Shown piece by piece: positions 8,736 through 15,770 of a DNA stretch of 26,164 nt (positions are counted from its first letter, which is position 1; the number at the start of each line of letters is the position of its first letter). Source of the stretch: Fen-178 sp049516835. GTDB taxonomy: Bacteria; Acidobacteriota; Terriglobia; Bryobacterales; Bryobacteraceae. The stretch lies in the NCBI GenBank assembly GCA_049516835.1, contig JBEKSR010000101.1, positions 1-26,164 of the forward strand. Direction: 5' to 3'. A program made the translations under genes and the position numbers. The notes below the pieces were generated by a model. That model was not told the origin of the DNA. It ran no database searches and saw nothing but the letters and a program-made list of their open reading frames with translations.

Positions 8736-8763
8736 GGGAGTGATCTCCCAGAACGCCGTCTGG
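8736..8763 (-). repeat. Hairpin repeat, copy A (conserved ACGCCG(T) loop)
   Basis: On the plus strand GGGAG (8736-8740) pairs with CTCCC (8745-8749). Overlapping it, CCAGA (8748-8752) pairs with TCTGG (8759-8763) around ACGCCG. Read on the minus strand the order is stem-loop CCAGACGGCGTTCTGG, then GGAGAT. It is the most compact of four related copies in the window. The rest of 8474-8852 contains no gene that I can support. Confidence 0.55.
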
Positions 8764-8852
8764 AGCCAGTTTCCGGGATACCGACGATCTGCGCGGAACG
8801 CGGACGCGACGTTTCCGCGTTTGCAGACCGCGAGACCACGCCACGCCTTGGA

Positions 8853-9662
8853 TCACTTCTCCCGCAACGTCAGCTCACGCAGCCACATCGTCTCCAGAAG
8901 GGCCTCCTCCGAGTCAAATAGCGAAAAGGCGTTCAGATTGTATTCATCGAATGACCGGAGGACGGCGACCCTTTGCGTAGAAGGAAGGTTAAATTTCCAC
9001 AGCACGTCTTGCTCGATCGGCACGGGTGTGGACGGAACGAATACGCTCTCGTAATCCCAGAAATGCCACGTCTGCTCAAACCTCGCACAAATCGTGTAAT
9101 CAGATTGCTGACGGAAATGCCTCCGGTGACTCCGCACATATGGCCCGATGCGACGAATTCGTGGGCTCTGGTTTGACCACGCCTTTAAGCCTCTTGGCAT
9201 CTCGCAGAATACATAGATCGACCTGTTTCCAGGGTCGGGGTAGGGCTCACGAAAAGCGAAGAATGCCGCGACCGACGGCGAACGAGACCAGTCGAGGAGT
9301 GGCGACGGAAACCCATGGTGCCGCAAATAGACCATGTAAGCATAAGCAGGGACCGACGGGAAGTGGCTAAAGGCGTCATAATCCCGGAACGATGCTTCAG
9401 TTTCTTCACCGCTGTAGTCGGGAAACTCCCAATTCGACTCGGTGAAGGTTTCAACGACGGGTCTGATTCGGGAAATCAGCTCGTAGTACCCGCTGAATTT
9501 CATCCGGTCTCTTCCGGCTCGTTCCAGCGTGGTCTTGAGCTGCCACTCTGAGTTGCCCTGCCCCCGGAATAGCAGCGGTGATGAGCCTTGACCAAGCCCG
9601 TCGCGCAGATCCCTCAGCTTCTGCTGAAAGGCCTGCCAGTCACCAACGTCGATTTCTTTCAT
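8853..9662 (-). CDS. FRG-domain protein
   Basis: 269 residues, soluble. The FRG domain is named for its F-R-G motif, which is present at LLFRGQGNSEWQL (about residues 30-42). The second signature is HHGFPSPLLDWSRSPSVAAF (115-134), which matches the HHGxPTxLLDWTxSPxxAxxFA hallmark of the family. A C-terminal region of about 100 residues (SIYVFCEMPRGLKAW, then YTICARFEQTWHFWDYESVF) completes a standard-length protein. FRG proteins are common in accessory and phage-defence neighbourhoods; the biochemical activity is not established. AAGGGG upstream of ATG 9662 supports the start. Hairpin repeats flank the gene on both sides (A downstream, B upstream), which suggests a recently acquired cargo gene. 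Confidence 0.9.
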   Translation of the reverse strand: MKEIDVGDWQAFQQKLRDLRDGLGQGSSPLLFRGQGNSEWQLKTTLERAGRDRMKFSGYYELISRIRPVVETFTESNWEFPDYSGEETEASFRDYDAFSHFPSVPAYAYMVYLRHHGFPSPLLDWSRSPSVAAFFAFREPYPDPGNRSIYVFCEMPRGLKAWSNQSPRIRRIGPYVRSHRRHFRQQSDYTICARFEQTWHFWDYESVFVPSTPVPIEQDVLWKFNLPSTQRVAVLRSFDEYNLNAFSLFDSEEALLETMWLRELTLREK

Positions 9663-9810
9663 TCGATGGCCCCTTAACCCATTATCCGGGAATTTGCATC
9701 ATTTCGCCGCTAATCATTCACACTGTGGGGTCACGTTTAGGACCGATTGTGTCAGCAGGCCGCTGCGCGTGGAAGGTCGCGGTCGCAAAGGAATGCGAAG
9801 TCCCGTTCTG

Positions 9811-9887
9811 GGAGATGGAACCGCAGTGTTGAGATTTTCGACAGTCCGCCCAGGTCGGATGCTCATCTCCGCGAACGCCGTATTTGG
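9811..9887 (-). repeat. Hairpin repeat, copy B (long form)
   Basis: On the plus strand GGAGAT (9811-9816) pairs with ATCTCC (9865-9870), enclosing GAGATTTTCGACAG (9831-9844) and a small inner hairpin (TCCG...CGGA type). The loop sequence GAACGCCGT follows (9873-9881), with a weak closing stem. About 75 bases align with copy C at 10204-10273, including GAGATTTTC and AACGCCGTAT. The copy lies about 150 bases upstream of the FRG start codon. No gene is seen in 9663-10053. Confidence 0.55.
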
Positions 9888-9983
9888 ACCGCTGGCGGCG
9901 CACGTCCGGGATGTTCGTCCAGGTGGTTGGGCTCCGTGCTCGGCGACTGGTGTAACCGGCGTTTCACGGGACTAATCCGTGAA

Positions 9984-10009
9984 TTGATCTTCGCGAAAGT
10001 CGGTATAAT
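9984..10009 (+). promoter_or_regulatory. Probable sigma-70 -10 element for the tRNA-like gene
   Basis: A perfect TATAAT at 10004-10009 lies about 45 bases upstream of the tRNA-like sequence. A -35 is less clear: TTGATC (9984-9989) has only 14-bp spacing, whereas GAATTG (9981-9986) gives 17 bp. Confidence 0.5.
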
Positions 10010-10053
10010 AGCAAATGTCCTCATACAGCCGCTGCAGCACAGCGGTCATATAT

Positions 10054-10127
10054 GGACGTGTAGCTCAGTTGGATAGAGCAACCGCCTACTAAGCGGATGG
10101 TCGCGGGTTCGAATCCCGCCACGCACT
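10054..10127 (+). tRNA. Degenerate tRNA-like gene, anticodon ACT
   Basis: A cloverleaf is readable. The D-arm GCTC-AGTTGGATA-GAGC, the anticodon arm CCGC-CTACTAA-GCGG and the T-arm GCGGG-TTCGAAT-CCCGC are all well formed. The acceptor stem GGACGTG/CACGCAC has two mismatches (2-71 and 3-70), and the 27-43 pair is A/A. The anticodon by position is ACT, formally Ser (AGU), but the variable loop is short, unlike true tRNA-Ser, and A34 is very rare in bacteria. No CCA is encoded. I read it as a decaying or specialised tRNA, still with a good promoter. Confidence 0.6.
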
Positions 10128-10203
10128 CATACAACCCTGTTGCCGGGGAGATCCGGCCACATCGCAGCACCGAGGGCGCAGAAGGTCTTCGAGACCAGTT
10201 GTG

Positions 10204-10273
10204 GGAGACGGGCTGCGCCTCTGAGATTTTCAACAGCCACGCGGCCGTTGTCTCCAAGAACGCCGTATCTTGG
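10204..10273 (-). repeat. Hairpin repeat, copy C (long form)
   Basis: On the plus strand GGAGAC (10204-10209) pairs with GTCTCC (10250-10255). Compared with copy B this is a compensatory T-A to C-G change. Inside are GAGATTTTCAACAG (10223-10236) and a 7-bp hairpin. Overlapping its end, CCAAGA (10254-10259) pairs with TCTTGG (10268-10273) around ACGCCGTA. It occupies most of the gap between the tRNA-like gene and the next protein gene. Confidence 0.55.
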
Positions 10274-10376
10274 GCGTTTGCGGACGGTCCAGGCAGGTTG
10301 CCGGAGCCGGGGGTGCATCAAGTGCCCGTCCCAAGACGGCGCGCTGGGGTGGGATATGCGCTACTATAGCTAACGC

Positions 10377-11390
10377 ATGGTTATTCGTCCGAGTGTCGAC
10401 GCTCACACTTGCTTCGTCCTGACGCCCTTCCGAGAACCGTTCAATAAGTACTACCGGACCGTCTTGAAGCCCGCGTTGAAAGCTGTGGGGTTCGAATGCG
10501 TCAGGGCGGACGAGATCCATGGTCCGCAGGTGATGGGCGACATTTGGAACTCAATTTGGAGGGCGAAGCTTGTCATCGCAGACGTGACGGGGAAGAACCC
10601 GAATGTCAATTACGAGCTTGGGCTGTGTCACGCACTGGGTGTACCCACAATAATCGTCACGCAGGACAAGAAGCACGTGCCGTTCGACTATGTGCACCAC
10701 CGGTACATTGTCTACCGACCTGGCAAGCGCGGTTGGAGACAGAAACTCAAGACGGAGCTCCTCGAATCGTTGAACGCGGCGCTCGTCGACTCATCAGGCC
10801 GTGGTAATATTCTGGTCTGGCCCAGTGGCGTGAAGATAGTTCATGGCCCTCCAAGACCAGCGAAGATAACATTGCCTGTTAGGAGGTCGGTTCTGCTGGA
10901 TTACCCGAGGGTCCCGTTTAGGGGCGGCCAGAATGCGGACTTCTTCAAGGAGAGACTCCCGAGAGGGGCGCGCGGGTTCACCCTCAAGATCACAGTGCCG
11001 GACCAAGCATATTGGCGGTGTGGGTTTGTTCTGTCCCCTGAAGACTACATTCACGATGGCCATGCAGACATCGAGATACTTCGGTACTTCCTCTTCCACT
11101 TTTGGCAGGGCAAGCCGACGACCCCAACAACGCCGCCTCAGAAGACGGGCCTGGCGTGGCAGGCATACGATGCCGGATCCTCGGTGGGGCAAGCGACTTT
11201 ACAATTATCGAGCTCGCTCGGCCTGCGAGCGGAATTCGGCCAGCGACGTCGCACCCTTTCGGTGTATGTGGGAGAGCAACTCGTTCTTGAAAGGGAAATG
11301 GAGCGAGCTCATCTCAAATACCTCTACGTCCTCGCGTGGGCTGACTACTATCCTGCCGTCCGAGTGCCGGTGGATCTCGAAATACGGTGA
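10377..11390 (+). CDS. TIR/nucleoside 2-deoxyribosyltransferase-like protein with unrecognised C-terminal domain
   Basis: 337 residues, soluble. Residues 11-110 carry the fold shared by nucleoside 2-deoxyribosyltransferases and TIR-like effectors: CFVLTPFRE, GFECVRADEI, IWNSIWRAKLVIADVTG and NPNVNYELGLCHALG. Glu80 in NYELG is in the position of the catalytic Glu. Proteins with this ADVTGxNPNVxYELGxxHA block often act as NAD+- or nucleotide-consuming effectors in bacterial immunity. Residues about 145-337 form a beta-rich region (ARGFTLKITVPDQAYW, LSVYVGEQLVLERE) that I cannot assign; it resembles a ligand-binding beta-sandwich. No ribosome site is seen; TACTATAG lies about 10 bases upstream of ATG, so a leaderless transcript is possible. 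Catalysis is inferred from the motif only. Confidence 0.8.
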   Translation: MVIRPSVDAHTCFVLTPFREPFNKYYRTVLKPALKAVGFECVRADEIHGPQVMGDIWNSIWRAKLVIADVTGKNPNVNYELGLCHALGVPTIIVTQDKKHVPFDYVHHRYIVYRPGKRGWRQKLKTELLESLNAALVDSSGRGNILVWPSGVKIVHGPPRPAKITLPVRRSVLLDYPRVPFRGGQNADFFKERLPRGARGFTLKITVPDQAYWRCGFVLSPEDYIHDGHADIEILRYFLFHFWQGKPTTPTTPPQKTGLAWQAYDAGSSVGQATLQLSSSLGLRAEFGQRRRTLSVYVGEQLVLEREMERAHLKYLYVLAWADYYPAVRVPVDLEIR

Positions 11391-11474
11391 TCCGTCGAGC
11401 CGTCCAGCTCGATGATCCTCACACCACTGCACATTGAGAGATGCCACTGGGCCGCGAAAGGCCTATTCCGCTGA

Positions 11475-11582
11475 AGGGGAAGCCCAGACGCCCCCAAGTC
11501 GGTTCTGTTCCACGGGGACGGAGTGGATGATCCCCCAAACGCTGTCGCGTTGCTTTCAGCGCTCGCCTATGCGCCCAAGTAG
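11475..11582 (+). pseudogene. Possible C-terminal fragment of an unknown protein
   Basis: This frame has no start codon but gives a coding-like peptide, SPDAPKSVLFHGDGVDD followed by PPNAVALLSALAYAPK and a stop. It overlaps the end of the HNH gene on the other strand by 16 bases. It may be the tail of a lost gene, or chance. Confidence 0.2.
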
Positions 11583-12214
11583 CGCGCAAGAGCCTCCGTT
11601 AGAACGTACCGCTTTACTTCGTTGAACGTAATCTCCCTGATCAGTCCACAGTTCTGGAGAATTCTAGCCTTGTTCTCTAAATCTGGGTGATCCTCGTAAA
11701 AATAGGAGGCTTCCTGGCCGCCGGGCCAATAGCTCCATGTCTTCTTGAGCAGCACGAACTCGCGAGTCAGAGGTCGCTCTCGGAGGTCGTTACGGATTTC
11801 ATCAAGGAGGTCCGGCATCAGCTGCTCAAGGCGTAAGAACATCAGCTCATCATCGTCCCCGAGGTCGCCCTTCAATTCGAGTGCTCGCAGCGCAGCGGCT
11901 TCGCTTATGGTCTTCCAACGCTGGAGAACGGCTACCGTGTAGCGCTGCGCATCGTTGTCCACAAGCTTACCGCACGACTGACAGAGCCAGATTCCATTAG
12001 CTGCCGACGTCCGTGCGTCAACAGTTAAGGCGGGATCGTAGCGCGGACCGTCTGGCGATGCCGCCGTGATATGTGCCGCAACCCCCACGTTTATGGCTTT
12101 GGTCGGGTCATCCTGCGGACCGCTTGTCGGCTGCCGGCAACCCGGATTGGAGCAGCGAAAGCTAACGCGTTTAGCCAGCGTCTCCTTAACCGGAACCGGG
12201 AAGTCGTCTCGCAT
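11567..12214 (-). CDS. HNH-type zinc-binding protein, possible nuclease
   Basis: 215 residues from the preferred start MRDDFPVPVKETLAKRVSFR. The N-terminal domain shows CSNPGC (C21, C26), then NVGVAAHITAASPDGPRYDP (H48), then NGIWLCQSCGKLVDND (C78, C81) and RY. This is an HNH-endonuclease-like ββα-metal fold of a family I recognise as widespread and often found beside defence genes. The C-terminal half is helical and acidic (LKGDLGDDDELMFLRLEQLMPDLLDEI), then ends EVKRYVLTEALARYLGA, possibly a winged-helix-like or partner domain. An upstream in-frame ATG at 12328 would add 38 low-complexity residues that look non-coding, so 12214 is preferred. Cleavage activity is inference. Confidence 0.8.
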   Translation of the reverse strand: MRDDFPVPVKETLAKRVSFRCSNPGCRQPTSGPQDDPTKAINVGVAAHITAASPDGPRYDPALTVDARTSAANGIWLCQSCGKLVDNDAQRYTVAVLQRWKTISEAAALRALELKGDLGDDDELMFLRLEQLMPDLLDEIRNDLRERPLTREFVLLKKTWSYWPGGQEASYFYEDHPDLENKARILQNCGLIREITFNEVKRYVLTEALARYLGA

Positions 12215-12460
12215 TTTCAAATGGTAACTCGTAGCTGAAGATCGAAGAGAACGCCCTCGTTTGTCAGCAGGCGAGAGGGGATCCGCCTGACCGGGGGCTG
12301 TCGGTTCACGTTCCGTTGCAAAAGGCATCCTCGGCCCGATGCGCGACGGCCTCCGTCTTGACGGCCGGCGGAATCGCGGCTGGATAACGGCTGGTCTGGG
12401 CTGCCCAAAAGGCGGCGCGCTCTTCCGAGCGCGGCCGCGTCAGCGAAGTCTTTCGCGGCG

Positions 12461-12520
12461 CGGGACAAAAGTCCCGTTGTGGGAAGTTTGCGGATTCCTC
12501 CCGTGACACGCCGTCCACGG
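12461..12520 (-). repeat. Hairpin repeat, copy D, with adjacent palindrome
   Basis: CGGGAC-AAAA-GTCCCG at 12461-12476 is a perfect hairpin. Beside it, GGAA (12482-12485) pairs with TTCC (12495-12498), and CCGTG (12501-12505) pairs with CACGG (12516-12520) around a loop containing ACGCCGT. It shares AAGTCCCGTT and TGGGA with copy B. It begins 4 bases beyond the stop codon of the transposase stub (12524), the position expected of a REP element following its RAYT gene. The rest of 12215-12460 has no supported gene. Confidence 0.5.
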
Positions 12521-12523
12521 AAA

Positions 12524-12700
12524 TCACATGAGCAGAGGTCGCCACTTCCCCGGCAAATCGACCGATCCCGCCCTGACGGGGTTCGCGGCAATGTACTCTC
12601 GATGCTTCAGAAAGCTCAGCCGGTTCTCGACTCGCACCTCGGAGAAGCCCCGCTGCCAGACCTCGCCTCCACGGCGCCCTGGGTCAGTATAAAGCGGAGC
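12524..12700 (-). pseudogene. C-terminal stub of a REP-associated tyrosine transposase (RAYT, Y1 transposase family)
   Basis: On the minus strand one frame reads GGEVWQRGFSEVRVENRLSF, then LKHREYIAANPVRAGSVD and LPGKWRPLLM, ending at TGA 12524-12526. The WQRGFxExxxxxxxxxxxxxxYIxxNPVRAG block is the conserved C-terminal part of TnpA_REP/RAYT proteins. The N-terminal domain with the HUH motif and the catalytic Tyr is missing, and the frame loses family resemblance upstream of about 12700. The fragment cannot be active alone. It explains why repeat elements lie around it. It sits just downstream of the sugar isomerase gene end. Confidence 0.8.
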
Positions 12701-12738
12701 GCTTCGTCCACGCGGACGCCCTGAGTCCGACCCCCGCG

Positions 12739-13599
12739 CTACGCTTTCAGTTCATGCAGGTACGGGATGCTGGCCTTCATCAGGTCCAGGTCCATTTCCA
12801 CGAAGTAGTTCTTCACCCCACCAGTTTTGGCGGCGGCAAACAGCTTCACCCAATCGACCATGCCCTTGCCAATCGCCACCTGTTTCTTTTCGGCGGCCGA
12901 CCAGTCCGCCAAGTGGAGCGAAAGGAATCGCCCGGGGTACTTCGTGAGATACATGGCCGCCTCGTAACCCAGGCTCACAACGGCCACCTGGAACTGCATC
13001 TTGACCAGCTTGGCATCCAACTGGCCCATCAGCTTGTCGTAGACCAGCACGCCATCGATCTCCTGGAACTCGAAATTGTGATTGTGGAAGCCAAGCTTGA
13101 TGCCCGCCTTCGCGGTCTGCTCGCCGATCTTGTTCAGCTCGTCGGCGGCGCGCATCCAATCGGCCATGGACGCGTTGTTCGGAAGGCCGAATGTCGAAAG
13201 CACCATCTGGGTCAGGCCCATTTCCTTCGACCAGGCGATTCGGTCGTCCAAACTTTGCCTCAGCTCCCGAAACTGAAAATGGGAGCTTTCGCAGCGCAGC
13301 CCGGCGGCTTCGATCGCCTGGCGGATCTCGGCGGCCTTCATCGTCGCCAGAGGCCCGAAGCCGGATGTGGCATAGCCCGGCGGCGAGCACATTTCCAAAG
13401 TGCGGAATCCGATCCCGGCGAGCTGCTTGAGAGTGCCCGGGAAATCCTTCGCGAGCGCGTCCCGCACTGGCCACGACTGGCATCCGATCGGCATGCCCAG
13501 CGGGTCCGCGCTGAGCTCCAGCGCTCCCCGGGAGAGATACCCGGCCGCGGCGGCTCCCATCGCGCCGCCCAAAAATCTTCTTCTTGAAACATGCGACAT
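12739..13599 (-). CDS. Tat-exported sugar phosphate isomerase/epimerase-like TIM-barrel protein
   Basis: 286 residues. The start at 13599 is supported by GGGAGA seven bases upstream and by the immediate Tat signal SRRRFLGGAMGAAAAGYL; an in-frame upstream ATG at 13656 is rejected. The mature part is an AP-endonuclease-2/xylose-isomerase-type barrel: GCQSWPVRDAL, GFRTLEMCSPPGY, KLGFHNHNFEFQEIDG (metal/active-site strand), FLSLHLADWS and NYFVEMDLD. Such IolE-like proteins act on keto-sugars or inositol derivatives in a divalent-metal-dependent reaction. It lies 60 bases after the Gfo/Idh/MocA gene on the same strand, so they probably form one transcript. Confidence 0.9.
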   Translation of the reverse strand: MSHVSRRRFLGGAMGAAAAGYLSRGALELSADPLGMPIGCQSWPVRDALAKDFPGTLKQLAGIGFRTLEMCSPPGYATSGFGPLATMKAAEIRQAIEAAGLRCESSHFQFRELRQSLDDRIAWSKEMGLTQMVLSTFGLPNNASMADWMRAADELNKIGEQTAKAGIKLGFHNHNFEFQEIDGVLVYDKLMGQLDAKLVKMQFQVAVVSLGYEAAMYLTKYPGRFLSLHLADWSAAEKKQVAIGKGMVDWVKLFAAAKTGGVKNYFVEMDLDLMKASIPYLHELKA

Positions 13600-13659
13600 A
13601 TCGATTCTCCCTGGTGGCGGCTCCCAGCCCCGGAAGTCGCGGAGCTGCCCCCTCACAAG

Positions 13660-15195
13660 CTACACGGAGTCGGGCTCGAAACCCTTCCGGTATTCGCGAA
13701 CCAGGTATTGGTTCGCGGCTGCGTAATTCGTGATTTCCATCTTCTCCGGGTCGTACAACAGCTTCCGGCGGCTGCGCAGCGCGGCGGCGTACAGGTTGAC
13801 AGCCTCCGAAATCGGCCACGCGTTCAGGAAGCTCCCGGCCGACTGTTGTTGGGCGCCCCGGCAGGCGGCCATCCATTGCCGGATGCCCGGCGAAGGTTGG
13901 TAGGCCGCGCGCGGCTGCCGCGGTTGGGGCTCCGGCGGGGGCGGATAGCCGCTCATTCTCCTCTCGGGGATCAGCCGCGGATTCTGCACGTTGAAGCCCG
14001 CCAGGATCTTGCCCTTGTCGCCGACGAACATCATCTGCTCGGCCTCGAATGCCCGATGGTCCTCGTCCAACTCCTCGGGCGTGGGCGGCCGCATCCCGCC
14101 GTCGTACCAGATCAGGTCCACCGCCGGCCTCCACCCGCGCGCCGGATACTTGAAGCGCACCGCGCTGGCCATCGGGAAGGAGAAATCGTTGTTCACCGTG
14201 ATGGCCACGGTGTCCCGGAATCCGCACGCGTGGCTCAGCATGGGGTCCACGCTGGTTGGGCCAACCAGGTCCAACGCGTTGAAAACCGTCCATAGGCTGT
14301 AGTGGCCCATATCCGCCATGGATCCGCCTCCAAAGTCGTACCATCCGCGAAACACCATGTGCGTGTAATTCGGGTGGTAGGGCCGTTCGGCTTCGGGACC
14401 CAGCCACAGGTTCCAGTCGAAGCCCGCCGGGACGGAAGGCGTATCCGTTGGGAGAGTCGGGTATTGCGGCCACACCGGGCGGTTGGTCCAGTTGTGGATC
14501 TCCCGCAGCGTTCCGATAGAGCCGTCCTTGATCCACGCCATCACCTGGTCCATAGATCCGTTGCTGTCCCACGGTATGAAATGCGTGGAGACGCCGTTCG
14601 CGCGCACAGCGTCAATCACCAGTTTCGCTTCCCTCAACCGGTTGGCGATGGGCTTGTGCAGGATCACGTGCTTGCCCCGCTTGATGGCCGCCAAGCTGAT
14701 GATGCCGTGGAGATGGTCCGGCGTCATGATCTTGACGGCGTTCAGGTCACCCTCCTTCGCCAACAGCTCGCGAAAATCGGCGTACGAGGCGCAGCCTTTG
14801 TATGAGCCGGAGGGCTGCTGGTTCGCGTAGTAGCTCTCGACGATGTCCTTGGCCGCGTCCCGGCCTCCGGGAATGGCGCCATCGGCGCCGGCTTTCCAGT
14901 CCGGCTTTCCAATCGCGGTGCGAATGCTCCTCAACAGGGAATTATTGTCCCAGTCCCGATATCCGGCCGCGTCTTTGTTGGGGTCGCAAACCGCGACTAC
15001 CTGGATATCCGGGATGGCCAGCAGGTTCAGCAACTCCCTCAAGCCTTGCGTGCCCACGCCGATGTAAGCCAGCGTGATCTTGTCGCTCGGGGCGAGGGTT
15101 CCCTGTCCTCCCAAAACGTGTCGTGGGACGACAGTGAACGCAGCGGCGGCGGCTGCCGTCCCCAGGAACTTGCGGCGATTCTGTTCGGTTGTCAT
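13660..15195 (-). CDS. Tat-exported Gfo/Idh/MocA family oxidoreductase
   Basis: 511 residues. The Tat signal is NRRKFLGTAAAAAAFTVVP. The NAD(P)-binding Rossmann fold is seen as ITLAYIGVGTQGLRELL (about 40-56) and VVAVCDPNKD (about 67-76). DAVKIMTPDHLHGIISLAA is followed by GKHVILHKPIAN, where the family EKP motif is HKP. The C-terminal alpha/beta domain carries GGGSMADMGHYSLW, with the usual D..H pair. Family members oxidise or reduce sugars, inositols and their derivatives. RBS AGAGGAAGG lies upstream of ATG 15195. It is first in a two-gene unit with the isomerase-like protein, a common acidobacterial and planctomycete pairing for periplasmic sugar processing. The substrate is unknown. Confidence 0.92.
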   Translation of the reverse strand: MTTEQNRRKFLGTAAAAAAFTVVPRHVLGGQGTLAPSDKITLAYIGVGTQGLRELLNLLAIPDIQVVAVCDPNKDAAGYRDWDNNSLLRSIRTAIGKPDWKAGADGAIPGGRDAAKDIVESYYANQQPSGSYKGCASYADFRELLAKEGDLNAVKIMTPDHLHGIISLAAIKRGKHVILHKPIANRLREAKLVIDAVRANGVSTHFIPWDSNGSMDQVMAWIKDGSIGTLREIHNWTNRPVWPQYPTLPTDTPSVPAGFDWNLWLGPEAERPYHPNYTHMVFRGWYDFGGGSMADMGHYSLWTVFNALDLVGPTSVDPMLSHACGFRDTVAITVNNDFSFPMASAVRFKYPARGWRPAVDLIWYDGGMRPPTPEELDEDHRAFEAEQMMFVGDKGKILAGFNVQNPRLIPERRMSGYPPPPEPQPRQPRAAYQPSPGIRQWMAACRGAQQQSAGSFLNAWPISEAVNLYAAALRSRRKLLYDPEKMEITNYAAANQYLVREYRKGFEPDSV

Positions 15196-15300
15196 GTGCC
15201 TTCCTCTTTATCGGCGCCGAAAAGATCATACTCGATAGTCGCATTCAAAGCAATCTTGTGAATGGCGCCCCTTGCCCCAAAGTCGGAGCCGGCAGAACGC

Positions 15301-15328
15301 TTGACGTTCTCGGCGGGCAAGCTACTAT
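15301..15328 (+). promoter_or_regulatory. Promoter with a 16-bp spacer; likely leaderless start downstream
   Basis: TTGACG (15301-15306) and TACTAT (15323-15328) match sigma-70 boxes. Transcription would begin near 15335, only about five bases before the GTG at 15340. The -35 overlaps a hairpin, AGAACG-CTTGA-CGTTCT (15294-15310), that could be an operator. Confidence 0.5.
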
Positions 15329-15339
15329 ATCCTGCTCGG

Positions 15340-15636
15340 GTGAAGCGATGCCGAGTGTCGTTCAGGGATTCGGACGGTATTGAGCATGCGGTCGAATTGG
15401 AGGCTCGGACATTATACGAAGCGGTGGGGCTGGCGATCGATCGCTTCCGCCGCTGTGAGCACATGAACTACGACCCGAAGGGGCTGCACGAATTCATCGT
15501 GGAATCGCGAGAGCCAAGCACCCAACATCGACTGACCAGGAACATTCTTGACGGATGGCTGCGCCGGCAGGGTGGATCGCCCGCGGATGTGGCACTGAAA
15601 ACCAGATTGAAGGAGCTCCTGGGCATCGTGGCATAG
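15340..15636 (+). CDS. Small conserved hypothetical protein, acidobacterial
   Basis: 98 residues beginning (V/M)KRCRVSFRDSDGIEHAVEL. A two-strand N-terminal unit is followed by a helix (TLYEAVGLAIDRFRR), then a strand (LHEFIVESRE) and a C-terminal helical segment with SPADVALKTRLKELLG. I recall many similar proteins in acidobacterial genomes, all starting close to the KxCRVxFxDSxGIEH motif. That supports GTG 15340 over the in-frame ATG at 15262. The promoter at 15301-15328 also excludes the longer start. Function unknown. Confidence 0.7.
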   Translation: MKRCRVSFRDSDGIEHAVELEARTLYEAVGLAIDRFRRCEHMNYDPKGLHEFIVESREPSTQHRLTRNILDGWLRRQGGSPADVALKTRLKELLGIVA

Positions 15637-15770
15637 GCCGTTGCTGGCGCCCGCGCAGTCGGCTTTGACGGGCGTCATTCGTTAATATCGATAGCTATTG
15701 CCGGGTTCGCTTTCTGCGGCCACTGATCATAGTCGTTCAACTGTGATCGAGCTGGACCGGTAAGTCAGAT

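Noticed and set aside
11205..11447. Minus-strand open frame of 80 codons
   Set aside because: It is antisense to the end of the TIR-like gene and looks like a shadow.
8736..12520. Integron cassette array with attC sites
   Set aside because: The spacing is irregular, no tyrosine integron integrase is present, and the hairpins lack the R'/R'' core GTTRRRY; a RAYT-type repeat explains the data better.
12752..14572. Long open frame (606 codons) on the minus strand
   Set aside because: It lies out of frame across the isomerase-like and Gfo/Idh/MocA genes, both of which have Tat signals, motifs and ribosome sites; the long frame is compositionally biased (R/G/P) and matches no family.
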